Shown in pieces: positions 13,101 through 23,385 of a stretch of 64,000 nucleotides of DNA. The stretch covers positions 881,774 through 945,773 of the forward strand of contig MNCI01011140.1 of the NCBI GenBank assembly GCA_015680685.1, read 5' to 3'. Position numbers and translations under genes: made by a program. The notes under the pieces are model-generated. The model did no database searches. It saw nothing but the letters and a program-made list of their open reading frames with translations, and was not told the DNA's origin. Every line of letters starts with the position of its first letter. Position 1 is the first letter of the stretch. This DNA comes from Gnetum montanum. Its lineage: Eukaryota; Streptophyta; Gnetopsida; Gnetales; Gnetaceae.

Positions 13101-13560
13101 TGAAATTACTATGATACTTACTAGAATGGTCAAGCTGATAGAGCTACTACCAATGAACTTAGCCTTGACTTGAGCTTAGCTGAATGAAAATGTCTCATGA
13201 ATTTGAATCTTTTAGATGAGAACAAGCTTGTAGCACTCATGAGTAACAAATTCCATAAACATTAATCCAAAAATATTAGGCAAGATACACAAATAAGGCA
13301 CGTAACTATACAACTGGGTGATAAGGTCCTTTACTATTATCCTAATCATCTACCCCAAAAAGCTAAATTTAAGACACTCTAGGATGAACCATATATTGTT
13401 CAAGCCACTTATCCATTTGGTAACTTACATATCTACCATCCATCTCATCCATGTAAGCACATTCTTATCAATAGCCAACAAGTCAAATTCTATTACGAAT
13501 ATTCCAAAGAATCTACCCAATCCATCCAATAGTCCTCTACCCATTCTATCTTCTATTTAA
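10150..13560 (+). pseudogene. pol of E2 unit 1 (protease, RT, RNase H, integrase), decayed
   Basis: Domains follow Ty3/gypsy order. A protease remnant lies near 10240-10430 (LDSRLEVNLI near 10323). RT has LLDGYNGYNH (near 11480), an MQFGLCNVPTTF block (11583-11620) and VFIGDF at 11670-11687, where the first catalytic Asp of the FMDD box is Gly. The RT C-terminal part is open at 11813-12058 (VRSFLGHMGYYRRFIENF). RNase H is at 12070-12330. Integrase has its H/C-rich N-terminal part near 12585-12725 and IDFMGP near 12797. The second catalytic Asp is replaced in SSNRTHF (near 12975), while YHPQVNGQVEV keeps the Glu (13062-13094). Compared with unit 2, about 40-140 bp are missing at each of three places (near 12170, 12305 and 13130). 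The RT wording is Athila-like. Confidence 0.85.
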
Positions 13561-14766
13561 CTTATTCTAATGATATTTGTGGGGGTGTCAATTTGGAATT
13601 GTAGGTATTTTATTGAATTTTTTCTTTTCTTTTTATTTTTCATATTCTTTGACATTTTCTCATTCTTTTATACTTTTTAATTTCTTAAATAATTGATATT
13701 CTCTCTTATTTTTCAACTCTTTAGTGATTTTTCATTCTTTGAAATTTTTCATTCTTTACATATTTTTCCAATTCTTTCCATCTTTTTCATATTTTTTTCC
13801 TCACCTTTGTAAAAAATTTTGATTGTTAATAAAACACATTAAGAATAAGGCAAGATGTAGTCCAATAAAGTGAAGATTTATCTATGTTATGAAGTCATAA
13901 GGGACTAATTATTTGAACAATGAGGCCACAACATTCATTCATCCATTCCATTAATAATAGGTTCTTACCATGGCCATAAATGATATTCTTTTCATCATAA
14001 AATTGAGAATAAATTTGTGATCATTATGCCTAGATCGACAAGAGAAGGACCAAGTGGGAATGTAAAGGGTGTGACATCAAGGGGATTTGTGGACTCTCAT
14101 GGATTACTTTGGTTAGTTTTATCATGTTTCTTAGGTTGTATTATATTCTTTTAGATCTAACAAAGTATGGAAGTAAAAGTAAAATAAGTGTTTCCTTACC
14201 ATGTCACTGGAAAGACATGTTACCCATGCTTAAAGGTAGTCCTCTAGTAAGGTTAACATGGATAAAAATAAAAATCATGAACAGAATAAATCTCTAGGGG
14301 TCCCACTCAAAAGACATGTTACCCATGCTTAAAGGTAGGTGGCATCTTAATAATTTCATAAGAATAATAAGTATAGTGAATAAAATCCTTCCTTGGACAA
14401 TATGCTAGGTGACAATACTCCTAGCAATAGCGGTAATCTCAGGGTTGTAATTCCAAGAGATGAGATAATGCAATGTCAATGAAATGTCGCATGGACTTGG
14501 TTTGAATTTTGAACAAAAGGCCCATGATTACTTGAATCACTACTAAAACATAAGAATTCATTATGCCTATGGTATGATACCTCGTGTCCTAATTTTTATA
14601 ATCCTTTCTACATCCATTTCATCTAAATGCATGAATGATCATAACTTGTTGTTTTGTGTAACATAGTGTAATCTTCCTCATTTGGTGATAGTAACATGTA
14701 TGTTTTTATTAACAAGTATGCGTTACATTCAACTCCTTAAGTGCCTAAGGACACTTCTAGATGGGG

Positions 14767-14775
14767 CTATATAAG
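14767..14775 (+). promoter_or_regulatory. TATA-like box 1 in post-pol leader
   Basis: CTATATAAG in a GC-richer setting, about 870 bp before ORF3. The unit 2 counterpart near 45530 is degraded (TTATACAAG). Confidence 0.3.
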
Positions 14776-15140
14776 GGCATTAAGGACTGGAGCCTACTTT
14801 GGGGAGGACCCACTTGTATAACTATTGTACCTTATACTTTGCAAGTGATTCCACATCATCTTGAGCCTTCCAATGCCAATAAATGCCAATAAAAACTTCC
14901 CATATCATTCACCTATCCATTCCAACAACATGAACTCATTACCCTTCTCATCCATCTTATCAACACTTCATGAACTTTCATGACCCAAGATTCCTTCTTT
15001 ATGAACTTTCTATGCCAAATTCTCAAAAAATATGCATTATCTATAGCCCAAGACCCTCTAAACATGCTTTCTATCTTCCAAAAATTCTAAATGATTCATT
15101 TTTCATGCTCAAACGTTATCGGAAAATGTGAGTTTTTTGC

Positions 15141-15149
15141 CTATAAAAT
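15141..15149 (+). promoter_or_regulatory. TATA-like box 2 before ORF3, E2 unit 1
   Basis: CTATAAAAT about 500 bp before ORF3. It is conserved at 45903 and, in position, at 59 in E1. Confidence 0.4.
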
Positions 15150-15639
15150 CTATATATAGGTGGACACTTAGTGATTTTTTTTCACATTTCACATTTCAAG
15201 CCTAGGGATATTTTTTCATTTTTCTTCTATAATTTAAGCTCTAACCTCTTAGCCTTTCCAAGCCATAACTTGCACACTATCACTTCCATTTTTAGGACTT
15301 TCAAATTTATCTGATCCTGGAGTCCTCATCTTAGTGGTGGGGCTGCTAGTGAGGAAAATCTGCATAAGTTTTTCAAAATCTCTAATGGGTAAGTTTGAAG
15401 GAAAGTAACAAGAATATTTAAAGAAAATCACTCATAGTAAGGCCAAATAATTTTAATAGGACTCCTAATCAACCATACCAATTATCTTAAGCCATAGAAA
15501 AGTGCTAATGGGGTTACTTTTTGAAAATTTCCTAACTTTTTAATCATAATGAACTAAGAAATTAATGTATCTAAGGGTATGAATAAGGTATAAAACTATT
15601 AAGAATTTATGAGGACATTTTAGTAACTCCAAACCCTTG

Positions 15640-18250
15640 ATTGATTGTATATGGTTCCAAAGAGTGGATCATAAGGTAAATTTCCACATCTAGAAAGCAA
15701 GAGATCAAGAGGTCATGGGAGAGGCCAAATAGGGGAACAAGAACCCCAAGTAGAACATGCAAAGTAGGAGGCTCAATCCTTTGAGTATCCATCAAGAAAC
15801 CCCTTCTATAGGACAATTGGCCCAAGTAGAAGTAGAAGTACTATAAGAACAATGACAACATTTCACACTATCACAAGAATGCCTCTAAGCCATCTAGGAG
15901 AAATCACTCCTAATCACAATAATTGTGGAAATGAACTTTGGTCCATTTGTAGAATTCATTCTAGAGGTGATAAGGAAATAACTCCAAGCATCACCACTAT
16001 GGCCCATCTTGTCAAATAGTGGTAAATAGTATCTAGGGGAGACCTACCAATTCTAGAATAATAAAGAAGAAGATGCTACAGTCAACATAGAGGGAGTCTC
16101 CATCTCATATTTAGTGAAGGTAATAGAAGAATCTATGAATGTGCCCAATGAAGAGGCAAGGTTAGAACATCTATGCACCAGATCAAACACAGAAATCAAA
16201 AAATTATGATTGAGAAGAGTGTATGACAAAGAAGATAAGGATTACGAAGAATTAACTCTGGAGTAACAAATATATTTTAAAATTGGTACATATCATGTGT
16301 TTCTCACCAAAAGACTCAACAAGTTATTCACCTACGCATTTAGAGGAAGTGTGACCTAAAGGAGAAATATAATGCCAATCTCACACAACTCTATTTTATG
16401 GAAATTCAGAGGTGGTTTGAGGAAAATAAGGTAGGGAAGCTCACATATTCCCTTACCTAATCAGAAAGTTGTGCAAACATGTTGAAATCCTGGGGCACAC
16501 TAATGACATCCTCAAAAAAGCTCATAATGCCTCATATGCTGAAGTGCTCAAGCCAACACTACCAAAGAAAGATGAAGTGGAGAAAGAAATAGAAGCTAGG
16601 GAAACCACAAAGACTAAACAACAACATCAAGTAGGTCCTAGTGGTTAGCAGCAACAACAACAACAATAAGTGCAACAAGAATAGTAACATGAACAGCTAC
16701 AATAGCAAGTCCCACCACTACCACCATAGGACCCTAGGCTATCAATGAGTCATCTACAATAAATTGCAAAAACTATAGTGCTATTCAACCCATAGTTTTC
16801 ATAGATCCTTGAAGTGGATAGATATCCTTGTAGTTAGGAGGAGAGGCTCAATGGTCACAACAGATTTCTGAGAATGTTGCATCATTCCAAGTGGTGCTTA
16901 AAACAAGAGAAGGGGCCATAGTTGTGATTATGCAACACCAAGATGCAAAAATAGTCGTAGAAGTGATCATGGACCATATTAACATTTCTTTCAATGGACC
17001 AGTTGTGCCACCAATGGATATGATTGGAACCAAAGATGCTCAAATGCTAGCTGGAACCTTAATGACCCCTACTGATCATGAGGATGTACTAGATCGACCG
17101 TAGACTAGAAAAGTGATGACTACTCTTTTTGACATCCCAAGTGATGTTACTATAATGCAGTAAGAACTTATAGTGACAAAGGGTAAATTGGTCATGGTAG
17201 AGAGTAGGAAAAAGCATGCAGAAGCTGAAATCCTTAAACTATAAGAAGAGCTCATGACTCTAAGGGATGAACATAGAGATCCAATGTAATATGTTGCATA
17301 GGACTAGATTGAATAATTCAGAATAAATCACATCAACTACCTAATAGAGAAAAATAAGTAGATGAAAATTGTGATAGAGAAAGTAGTGTGAAATGCCTCA
17401 GTAGTAGAAGCACAAGTGCACACACATGCTAAGGCACTCACTGTAGCACAAGAACAAAACATGCAGCTTACTGTAGACAACACCAAGTTAACCAATATTA
17501 AGAAGTAGAAAAATATCTTGGAAGAAAGCATCCATCAGTTGAGAGAACTAATGAGGGTTAACTAATACATGAGCCACTTAGCAAGAGAAAACTAAATCCT
17601 CTCAATAGAGGAGGTATGCGCAATTAGATAGAAGTCAACTATTAAGATTAGCACATGAAAAAATGAAGCTAAGAAGCATGAAAGGTTTAAAGAACACTTC
17701 CATGACTAGGTGGGAATGTATAAGCAAATTAATGAGAATGAGATCCAAATGGCTAAGGCTTGAATCGATGCCATATCAACATAGAATCCAAATTAGTACC
17801 CATCTTGGATAGTTATGCTCACATCCACCAAGTGGAATTCAAAAACAAAGACCTATAGATAGAGGATCTGAAAGAGTACATGGGGTTAGCTAAACTTCGT
17901 TATTCTAACTTGGCCACATTGATAGAAAGAAATCCTAGAAATGAACTTCAACAACAAGTAGTAGTCACATATGCCTTGTATGAAAAGAAGGGTGTAGATT
18001 GGAAAGATACCTTATAGAAATAGTTATGAGCAAAGGCCAGGGCATTTGAAAAAGAGAGGAGACAATTTGCAATATGGTATGTCAAACCCAATCAAATGTT
18101 TCTATGACTACCATGTCCATGGGATGTACCAACATTGCACATCAAGCATGGATTATACATGACCCTAGAATAGAGGAGGAGAAGCTTTAGGCACTACTCA
18201 ATAGATATAAATTTTAGAAGCCTAATGACAGGGAGAAGCAACTAATGGAG
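15640..18250 (+). pseudogene. ORF3 (env-position protein) of E2 unit 1, decayed
   Basis: Collinear with 46480-49165 and, more distantly, with E1 ORF3. Readable pieces include the block around 16150-16330 (FKIGTYHVFLTKRLNKL), the PYLIRKLCKHVEILG motif near 16450-16490 and a Q-rich run near 16620-16700. An open segment at 16891-17103 reads VVLKTREGAIVVIMQHQD. A long E/K/Q-rich, coiled-coil-like tail follows (17100-18070). Stops are frequent, often TAG in place of CAG. Function unknown. Confidence 0.6.
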
Positions 18251-18457
18251 GAGCCACCACCGCTAGGCATTATACATGCTACATCAAGCTTCATCCAATT
18301 TTGTTTTGTGTCAAAGTTATCCTATCATGTCTTGTGTCATTTTTGTAAAAATGCCATTGTTGCATAAAGTGTCCTGTAAATCTACCTCCCAATTTTGAAA
18401 GGAACTCTATCCTCATTTTTTTTAACTTGAGGAAAAGTTTTTAATCAGTCAGGGGTA

Positions 18458-18498
18458 TGATAAAGTCAAGTTTTTCAAGGATTACAATATCAGATATA
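18458..18498 (+). repeat. Truncated 3' LTR of E2 unit 1
   Basis: Only the first 41 bp of the LTR remain (TGATAAAGTCAAG...GATATA). The purine-rich tract CAGGGGTA precedes it (18450-18457). After 18498 the sequence is unrelated to the LTR and to unit 2, so the right edge of the duplicated block lies here. Confidence 0.8.
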
Positions 18499-18840
18499 CT
18501 TATCTTATGCAAGAGATTTATTTCTCAAAAATGTCATGAACAAATAAAGATAGAACAAATTTGACTGAGAGGGTAAAGCTAAATTGGGAAAGGGGTAGAG
18601 AAATAGAGGATGGATGAGTGATTCTATTTTTAGATATCTTGTTACCTTGTCTAGTAGTCGAGCTTGGCTATATATATNTTAAAAAAATATAGAGGTAGAT
18701 TCCATTACCCATCTCCTTCTAATAACATTATAAATATAATACTACAAAATAAATCATACATTGTTGCTTCAATGTATTAAAAAATATTATGAATATTAAA
18801 AATAACAAAAAAATCAAGAAATTATACTTACCTAAAATGC
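18499..18840. other. No gene; contains an N at 18678
   Basis: AT-rich sequence with no recognised element. A single unresolved base stands at 18678 within a TA/A-rich stretch. Confidence 0.6.
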
Positions 18841-18844
18841 GTGT

Positions 18845-19030
18845 GGTGTCCAAATCTACCATCTTTGTAGCAAATAAGATATTTTGCATATTCATGTAGT
18901 TTGACATATTTAGCTTTTCGTTCAAGAAATCACATTTTCCTTCAGGAAAAAGACTTGAAAATGCCATCGTAAACAACCCCATCATGTTAAACTCATTAAT
19001 AGGAGAATTAGACATGGAATGCTACTAAGC
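18845..19030 (-). pseudogene. Helitron Rep/helicase N-terminal fragment, frameshifted
   Basis: On the minus strand the frame reads SPINEFNMMGLFTMAFSSLF then PEGKCDFLNEK. After a one-base shift near 18900 it continues HEYAKYLICYKDGRFGHHTHFR. From family knowledge this matches the Helitron-like N domain of plant Helitron Rep/helicase proteins (pattern P(I)-EF-G---AFP-LFP-G-ADF, then EY--HL--YKDGRFA-HPRFRY). Only about 60 residues remain. The sequence further left and right on this strand is not recognisable. The frameshift and short length make it a relic. Intact proteins of this class nick DNA and unwind it for rolling-circle transposition. Confidence 0.75.
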
Positions 19031-19224
19031 AACATTTGAATCTTGCAACGATGGAGTATGCATCTATGCTCTTATCCAATCAATTTTCTTTCTTACAATT
19101 CTAGGATGCAACCTAAAAAAATATAAAAAATATTTGCAATGTAAGTACGTAAATAACATGATAAGATTTTTCTACATTAAATATTTGTTTTGAAATATTA
19201 AAAAATGTATAAATAATGTACTCT

Positions 19225-19560
19225 TGAATCTTGTAGAATCCCTTTGATAATGGTAACCCTCATCTTGTGCCAATTATACCTATGGTCCAAGGAGCATTGC
19301 ATTAGTTACCGTTATGATTGGCATGGGGCATGACTATTCATAAATCTCAATGAATGATACTAGATAAGGATACTATTGACATTAGTTCAAGAGAAGTTAT
19401 AGGTCTCACGTTTGTTGTATTATCTAGAGTCAAGATCATTGATTCTTTGAACATTCATCCTCCATTCTTTGTGCAAAGATATAGAAAGATTTCAGATGCT
19501 AAACATCTCCATAGTAGAATTGCATATGAAGTTCATTTTATTCAATTGGAGGATTAGGCA
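19225..19560 (+). pseudogene. Helitron/Pif1-type helicase C-terminal fragment
   Basis: The plus-strand frame shows LAWGMTIHKSQ (near 19315-19350), then after a stop an open stretch at 19354-19557 reading LDKDTIDISSREVIGLTFVV, LSRVK and KHLHSRI. This matches the last helicase motifs of Pif1-family and Helitron helicases (LA-A-TIHKSQG-TLD, followed by G-TYVALSRV). Two stops lie in the upstream part (near 19300) and one replaces the Gly after KSQ. It points opposite to the Rep fragment 200 bp to the left, so the two cannot be one uninterrupted gene; an inversion or separate captures are likely. Confidence 0.8.
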
Positions 19561-19656
19561 TATTGAGCTCACACTTATCACTGTATTTTGCCTTTTTCTC
19601 AATCCTATTCTATGACTCTGTAATATAACAATGATGTGTTGTTAGCCTAGTGGGTT

Positions 19657-19770
19657 ATGTTTGAACCCCAAAATAATTATAATATATTTATACCTCAAGA
19701 TATGTGATTCAACATTGCCCACCAAAATTGAACCCATGACTTGGAAAAAAGTCCTACCACTAGGCTAATA
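19657..19770 (-). mobile_element. tRNA-derived SINE, family 1, minus strand
   Basis: On the minus strand it begins TTAGCCTAGTGGTAGGAC (box A-like) and has GGGTTCAATTTT (box B-like). It ends with ATTTTGGGGTTCAAACAT. The same head and tail occur in the SINEs at 27721 and 31281, which defines a family. No clear target duplication seen. Confidence 0.6.
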
Positions 19771-20014
19771 TCTTATTATTAAATAAATGTTAAAGCATTG
19801 GTCTAAGTTATCTATTTTGACCTTGGTTCATGGTAGGAAAATATAAAGTCCAAATCTTGGTATTTTGATTTAGTCTCTTTCGGTTAACATGTGAATATTT
19901 TGTTTCATTTGAAATAAAACAATCTTTATGACAACTTTATTTTTTCTCTACTTTATTTTTTATATGACTTATTTTTTCAATTAAAAGTCATTTACGATAT
20001 GTATTATACTCAAA
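19771..20014. other. No gene or element recognised
   Basis: AT-rich spacer between a SINE and the LINE relic. Confidence 0.5.
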
Positions 20015-20745
20015 AGAGCTCAATCAAAAGGCTTAAATATTAGTACAAGTAAGGCAAAATATATAGAATGTAATTTTAATAACATCATAAACAATGATGA
20101 AATAGAAGTGATAATTCAAGACTAAAACATCCCTTACTACAAATAGTTCTGCTACCTAGGATTAGTCCTCCAATCATATGGTAAAACTAATAAAGATATC
20201 AAAAATAGAATTGAGACAAAATAGTCAAAATGGAGACAGGCTAGTGGTATTCTATATGATTAAAGAATACCAATAAAATTGAAGAAGAAATTTTATAGGA
20301 TAGAAATGAAGCCTACTAACTTATATGGTGTTAAATGTTGGATAGTACAAAAAAGGCAAGAACAATAAATTAGCTTGGCAAAAATGTGAATGCTTTGATG
20401 GATATTGAATGTTACTAGAAGAGATAAACTACATAATATAGATATTAAAGAAAGACTTTGGAGTAGCTTCTATTTCAAATAAGCTGCAAGAATGACAATT
20501 TAAATGGTTTAGACATGTGTAAAGAAGATCAAACAATAAGCCTATAAACAAAGGTTGCTATATGACTATTCCAAGAAAGCCACAGAAAGGAAGACCAAAG
20601 AAGACATGGGAAAAAAATGATCAAAGATGATTTGAAGAAACTACAAATAAACAAAGATTTAGCTCTTACTAAAGGCCAATGATGTAAAAGAACTCATGTA
20701 TCCGACCCCATTTTGTTGGGACAAGGCTAGGATGATGATGATGAT
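20015..20745 (+). pseudogene. RTE-type LINE, 3' end of reverse-transcriptase ORF, 5'-truncated
   Basis: Across three frames the sequence shows the conserved C-terminal blocks of plant RTE LINE ORF2. These are CYLGLVLQ (near 20150), a block near 20240 in place of SGVLCDKR, and KLKKKFYRIEMKP (20279-20318). LYGVKCW (20325), FKWFRHV (20500) and KPQKGRPKKTWEK (20576-20615) follow. It ends in a GAT microsatellite (20731-20745), the usual 3' tail type of RTE elements. Several stops and frameshifts show it is dead. The catalytic RT part is missing, as in most 5'-truncated copies. Confidence 0.8.
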
Positions 20746-20904
20746 TCCATGTTGGAATTCTACTAAGCCTAATTACAACATTACCAAAGAATTGTCAAAA
20801 TTCTTTAATAATAATGGTTAAGTGTTAAATTTCTTTTATTTTCCTTTGAATGTATAATCTTTAGGCATTGGAACTAATTCTACTTACATGCCACTTTTCA
20901 ATAG

Positions 20905-21085
20905 CCAAGGATATGTGGCTCAAATAGTAAGTTCATTGTTTTGTTAGACAAGAGGTTGCAAGTTCAAGTCACATTTTAAGCATTGTTATATTCCTTTATA
21001 ATTCTTCTCAAATACCATATTGAATATATGTCTCAGGGTATACACATAGTCATTCTTTTGAGTTTTGACACCTCAACAATTTTCC
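20905..21085 (+). mobile_element. Candidate tRNA-derived SINE, family 2
   Basis: GTGGCTCAAATAGTAAG (box A-like) and GAGGTTGCAAGTTCAAGTC (box B-like) are spaced as in a tRNA. A tail follows with GAGTTTTGACACCTCAAC near 21060-21080. No second copy is present here to confirm it. Confidence 0.4.
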
Positions 21086-21447
21086 ATAGAAAAAGTGTAG
21101 ATCCATCCCACTCATCATCATTTTAGCTTTATAGAATATGGACATGTTGAGTTCTTTTCATGTAATTTAACCAAACTTTTTCTTTTTCCCTTCTTCTACC
21201 AGTCTACTTGATAACTCTACCTAATAACTTTACCGTAGTCGATCTAAACCTTGAGTGAAAAAGGAAAAGAAGGTTAGCATCAAGTTGACCGCTAGCACAT
21301 ACATGACTTCTTTTCTTCGGATTAGAAATTAAACTGCTTTCGTTTTGATTGAATTTATTGTGTGCACCTTAAAAGGGGGAAAAAGTTGATGAATGGCTGA
21401 ATTTACGACTATTCACCAATAATTCCAATGTCCACTACCTGCAGCAC

Positions 21448-21453
21448 CACGTG
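21448..21453 (+). promoter_or_regulatory. G-box CACGTG
   Basis: A palindromic CACGTG in the context CACCACGTGAAAATCC. Plant bZIP and bHLH factors bind such sites. It lies about 370-420 bp before the candidate ORF starts. No TATA box at a convincing distance was found. Confidence 0.3.
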
Positions 21454-21816
21454 AAAATCCGAGCGACCAAATTTTGATCAACTCTTCTGGAAGGTTAGCT
21501 AAAGTTAGCAGGCCAACCAGCATTCCCTTGGTGTGATTTGGTGAATATACTGGTACCAGCAATGATTAAAAGGAAACCTGTTTCAAAGGTTACGTGCATT
21601 CTATCATTAATCTCTGCATACAAATTGTGTGAACCGTGGAAAATGGATCATGAATAAGTAGCTGGTCACCAACTCAAGAAGGTCATGCAGTCATTCCGGG
21701 TTCAACTTCTAACAACATCCAACGCCATTTTGGTATAATAATTACATCACAAGTTCCCACAAAATTTAAATCCGGCATTTGCAGAGATACTGAAATAGTG
21801 GAATTAGATACATTTA

Positions 21817-22065
21817 TTGTTCTGGGCTGGTTTCTTTTTTCTGCAACTGAAGAATCAGCTACAGATGGCGACCCTTTTGTTACTCCTGTCGATATTTCTG
21901 CGCCGCCGTCAGTTCAGAGGGAATGAAGATGAAGAACTGTCCATGGATTTGGATCATGCTCATCAGAAATTTCATGGCAACACAAATTCAATGCAGCAGA
22001 GCACAGTTACATTTGTGCCTGCAGATATGCGCTCTGATTCCATTTTCCTTCCTGTTCTGCTTTAA
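21817..22065 (+). CDS. Candidate small ORF or exon, 82 aa
   Basis: The open frame starts MFWAGFFFLQ. An inner ATG at 21865 begins MATLLLLLSIFLRRRQF, a short hydrophobic segment followed by basic residues, as in a signal anchor. NEDEELSMDLDHAHQ follows, with a stop at 22063-22065. I do not recognise the protein. A competing reading uses another frame, 21843-21926, ending DGDPFVTPVDISAPPSVQRE then TGA. A pyrimidine tract (TTTCTTTTTTCTGCA) and several AG dinucleotides stand just before it, so it could be a terminal exon with a normal acceptor. Both frames look more protein-like than the rest of the window. Which one is used, if either, cannot be settled here. Confidence 0.3.
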   Translation: MFWAGFFFLQLKNQLQMATLLLLLSIFLRRRQFRGNEDEELSMDLDHAHQKFHGNTNSMQQSTVTFVPADMRSDSIFLPVLL

Positions 22066-23385
22066 TTTGTTAGGTTGGCAGGCTTGTCAATATATTACTG
22101 CAAGTGATTATGGACGTCCAGAGCAAAAATTTAGTCTCAATATAATGAATCAATGATGATGATAGTCTTAGTTCATTAATTTGCAGGGAAACTCGATATA
22201 TGGAGCATAACACGGATTTGTCCAGAGCTGTGTTCCTATTGTTGTACCTATTCTAAAGAATCATAAAAATACTCTCACTCAGACACTCTCAGATTGCACA
22301 TGCATCATGCATTTATGCGTGTGCCTTGTATACTCTGTAATTCAACAAGGAGATTGTCTTTCATTGTTGCAAGCTTTCTTATGGTTTTCTCACATCTATC
22401 TTTTCTGACAGTCTATAGATATTATTTTTAAAAGCTTTAAATCCTTACCTATGGGTATATCGTTTTGAAAGGTTCTCAGGATTATGCTCGTATATGGTAG
22501 GTTTCATCTTCGATGGCTTTATGTATGGAAACTGTTTTGTGTGGTATGTTTTTCGTAGTGGTCCTTTAACTAAGCATTTAGAGAAAAGTGTAATATTGTT
22601 ATAAAAATTTTGTATGATGTATTTTTGCTGTATACAGGGACGTTTAATCATTTCTTTAAATCTATATTTATTTTCTATAAAATGAATGTATTGTTTATCA
22701 GATGAATTTTGGGTCTAATAACATAATAAAATCTTTAGTTTCAATCTCAATTTTTCTTTTTTATAAGCCAGCAGCTTAGAAAACATACGCCAAACATGAA
22801 GTTACTGATGCCCAATAAATAGTTTTTGCATCCAAGTAATAAAGGCATGAATTGGCATCTTCTTTGCAATTTCATTTAAGGATAAAGTTAAAGCCAGGAA
22901 TTTCGTGGCAAGAAGGATTATCTGGTAACCATATCTTGGGATGGAAAAGTCCCAGAACAATATAACCAAGGCAGGAATATAAGATTCTCATAGGAAGTTA
23001 AAATTTTATCAAAAATAGCACGTGCAAAATGTTGGTGAGATTCTGGGTATCCCTATCGTTTCTGCTAGGCATGTGTACTAGGAATGACTTAAGCTGGTGT
23101 TAGGATCTGGATTAAACATGAAAATCTACCCAATGTGTAATTGAGGTGAGGACATTGTTTATGTTAAAAGATGGAAATGTGTTGTCCCTTGCTTTAGAAT
23201 GTGCTAGCTTTTAGTGGTAGTTTCTATGTCACTTTTTTGTAAATTATGGAAACAAACTATGTAAAATTTGATTGAGAGACTAAAGTGAAGTGCTTCATCT
23301 TATGCCTAGTTTAGCCTGGGATGTGGAATCCCATTTTCATTTTTTAGTCTTCTCTCCATTCTATGTAGAGATTAATGATACAATG

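Larger units (their letters stand above)
13561..15640 (+). other. Post-pol spacer and noncoding leader of ORF3, E2 unit 1
   Basis: It begins with a T-rich low-complexity stretch (13610-13800; repeated ATTCTTT-like words). A long noncoding segment follows and is conserved with unit 2 (44456-46480) and, in part, E1, B and M1. A 31-bp block around a GACATGTTACCC motif occurs twice, near 14205-14236 and 14309-14337. There is no open frame of note. The 62-aa open stretch at 14109-14297 is not conserved. Confidence 0.65.
4306..18498 (+). repeat. Large duplicated block, unit 1
   Basis: This segment is collinear with 32640-49440. It contains the same flank, the same minus-strand LTR, the same post-pol sequence of B and an E2 element inserted at the same base. 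Identity judged by eye is roughly 88-92 percent, both in the flanks and in E2. Unit 1 is shorter because it lost parts of gag, RNase H and integrase, and it lacks the young solo LTR of unit 2. Homology stops inside the 3' LTR of E2 at about 18498. Confidence 0.8.
7784..18498 (+). mobile_element. E2 unit 1: full-length-type Athila-like element, 3' LTR truncated
   Basis: In order it contains the 5' LTR, a tRNA-Asp-like PBS, gag with a large deletion, protease/RT/RNase H/integrase, the T-rich spacer, a noncoding leader, ORF3 and a purine-rich tract. Only the first 41 bp of the 3' LTR remain. The bases before it are CTTAT. CTTAT also follows the truncated LTR (18499-18503), but this may be chance. 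It carries many stop codons and is not autonomous. The internal region is about 1.5 kb shorter than in unit 2. Confidence 0.85.
21300..23385. other. Low-copy-looking island, possible gene-derived DNA
   Basis: Composition differs from the surroundings: more balanced bases, CG dinucleotides (CCGAGCG, CGCCGCCG) and no similarity to other parts of the window. It contains a G-box (CACGTG, 21448-21453), polypyrimidine tracts and an open stretch near 21820-22065. The part from 21930 to 22420 reads like a 3' UTR. E3 has inserted at its right side, and similar low-repeat DNA resumes at 26495. It could be an exon with flanking introns or UTR of a long gene, but this is unproven. Confidence 0.4.

Noticed and set aside
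19630-19655. tRNA gene-like TTAGCCTAGTGGGTTATG at 19641
   Set aside because: Only a box A-like word; no cloverleaf can be formed and it lies next to a SINE, so no tRNA gene is called. The same holds for all SINE heads.
21923-22156. 77-aa ORF overlapping the candidate exon
   Set aside because: Third competing frame; its cysteine- and hydrophobic-rich product looks like chance translation of UTR-like sequence.
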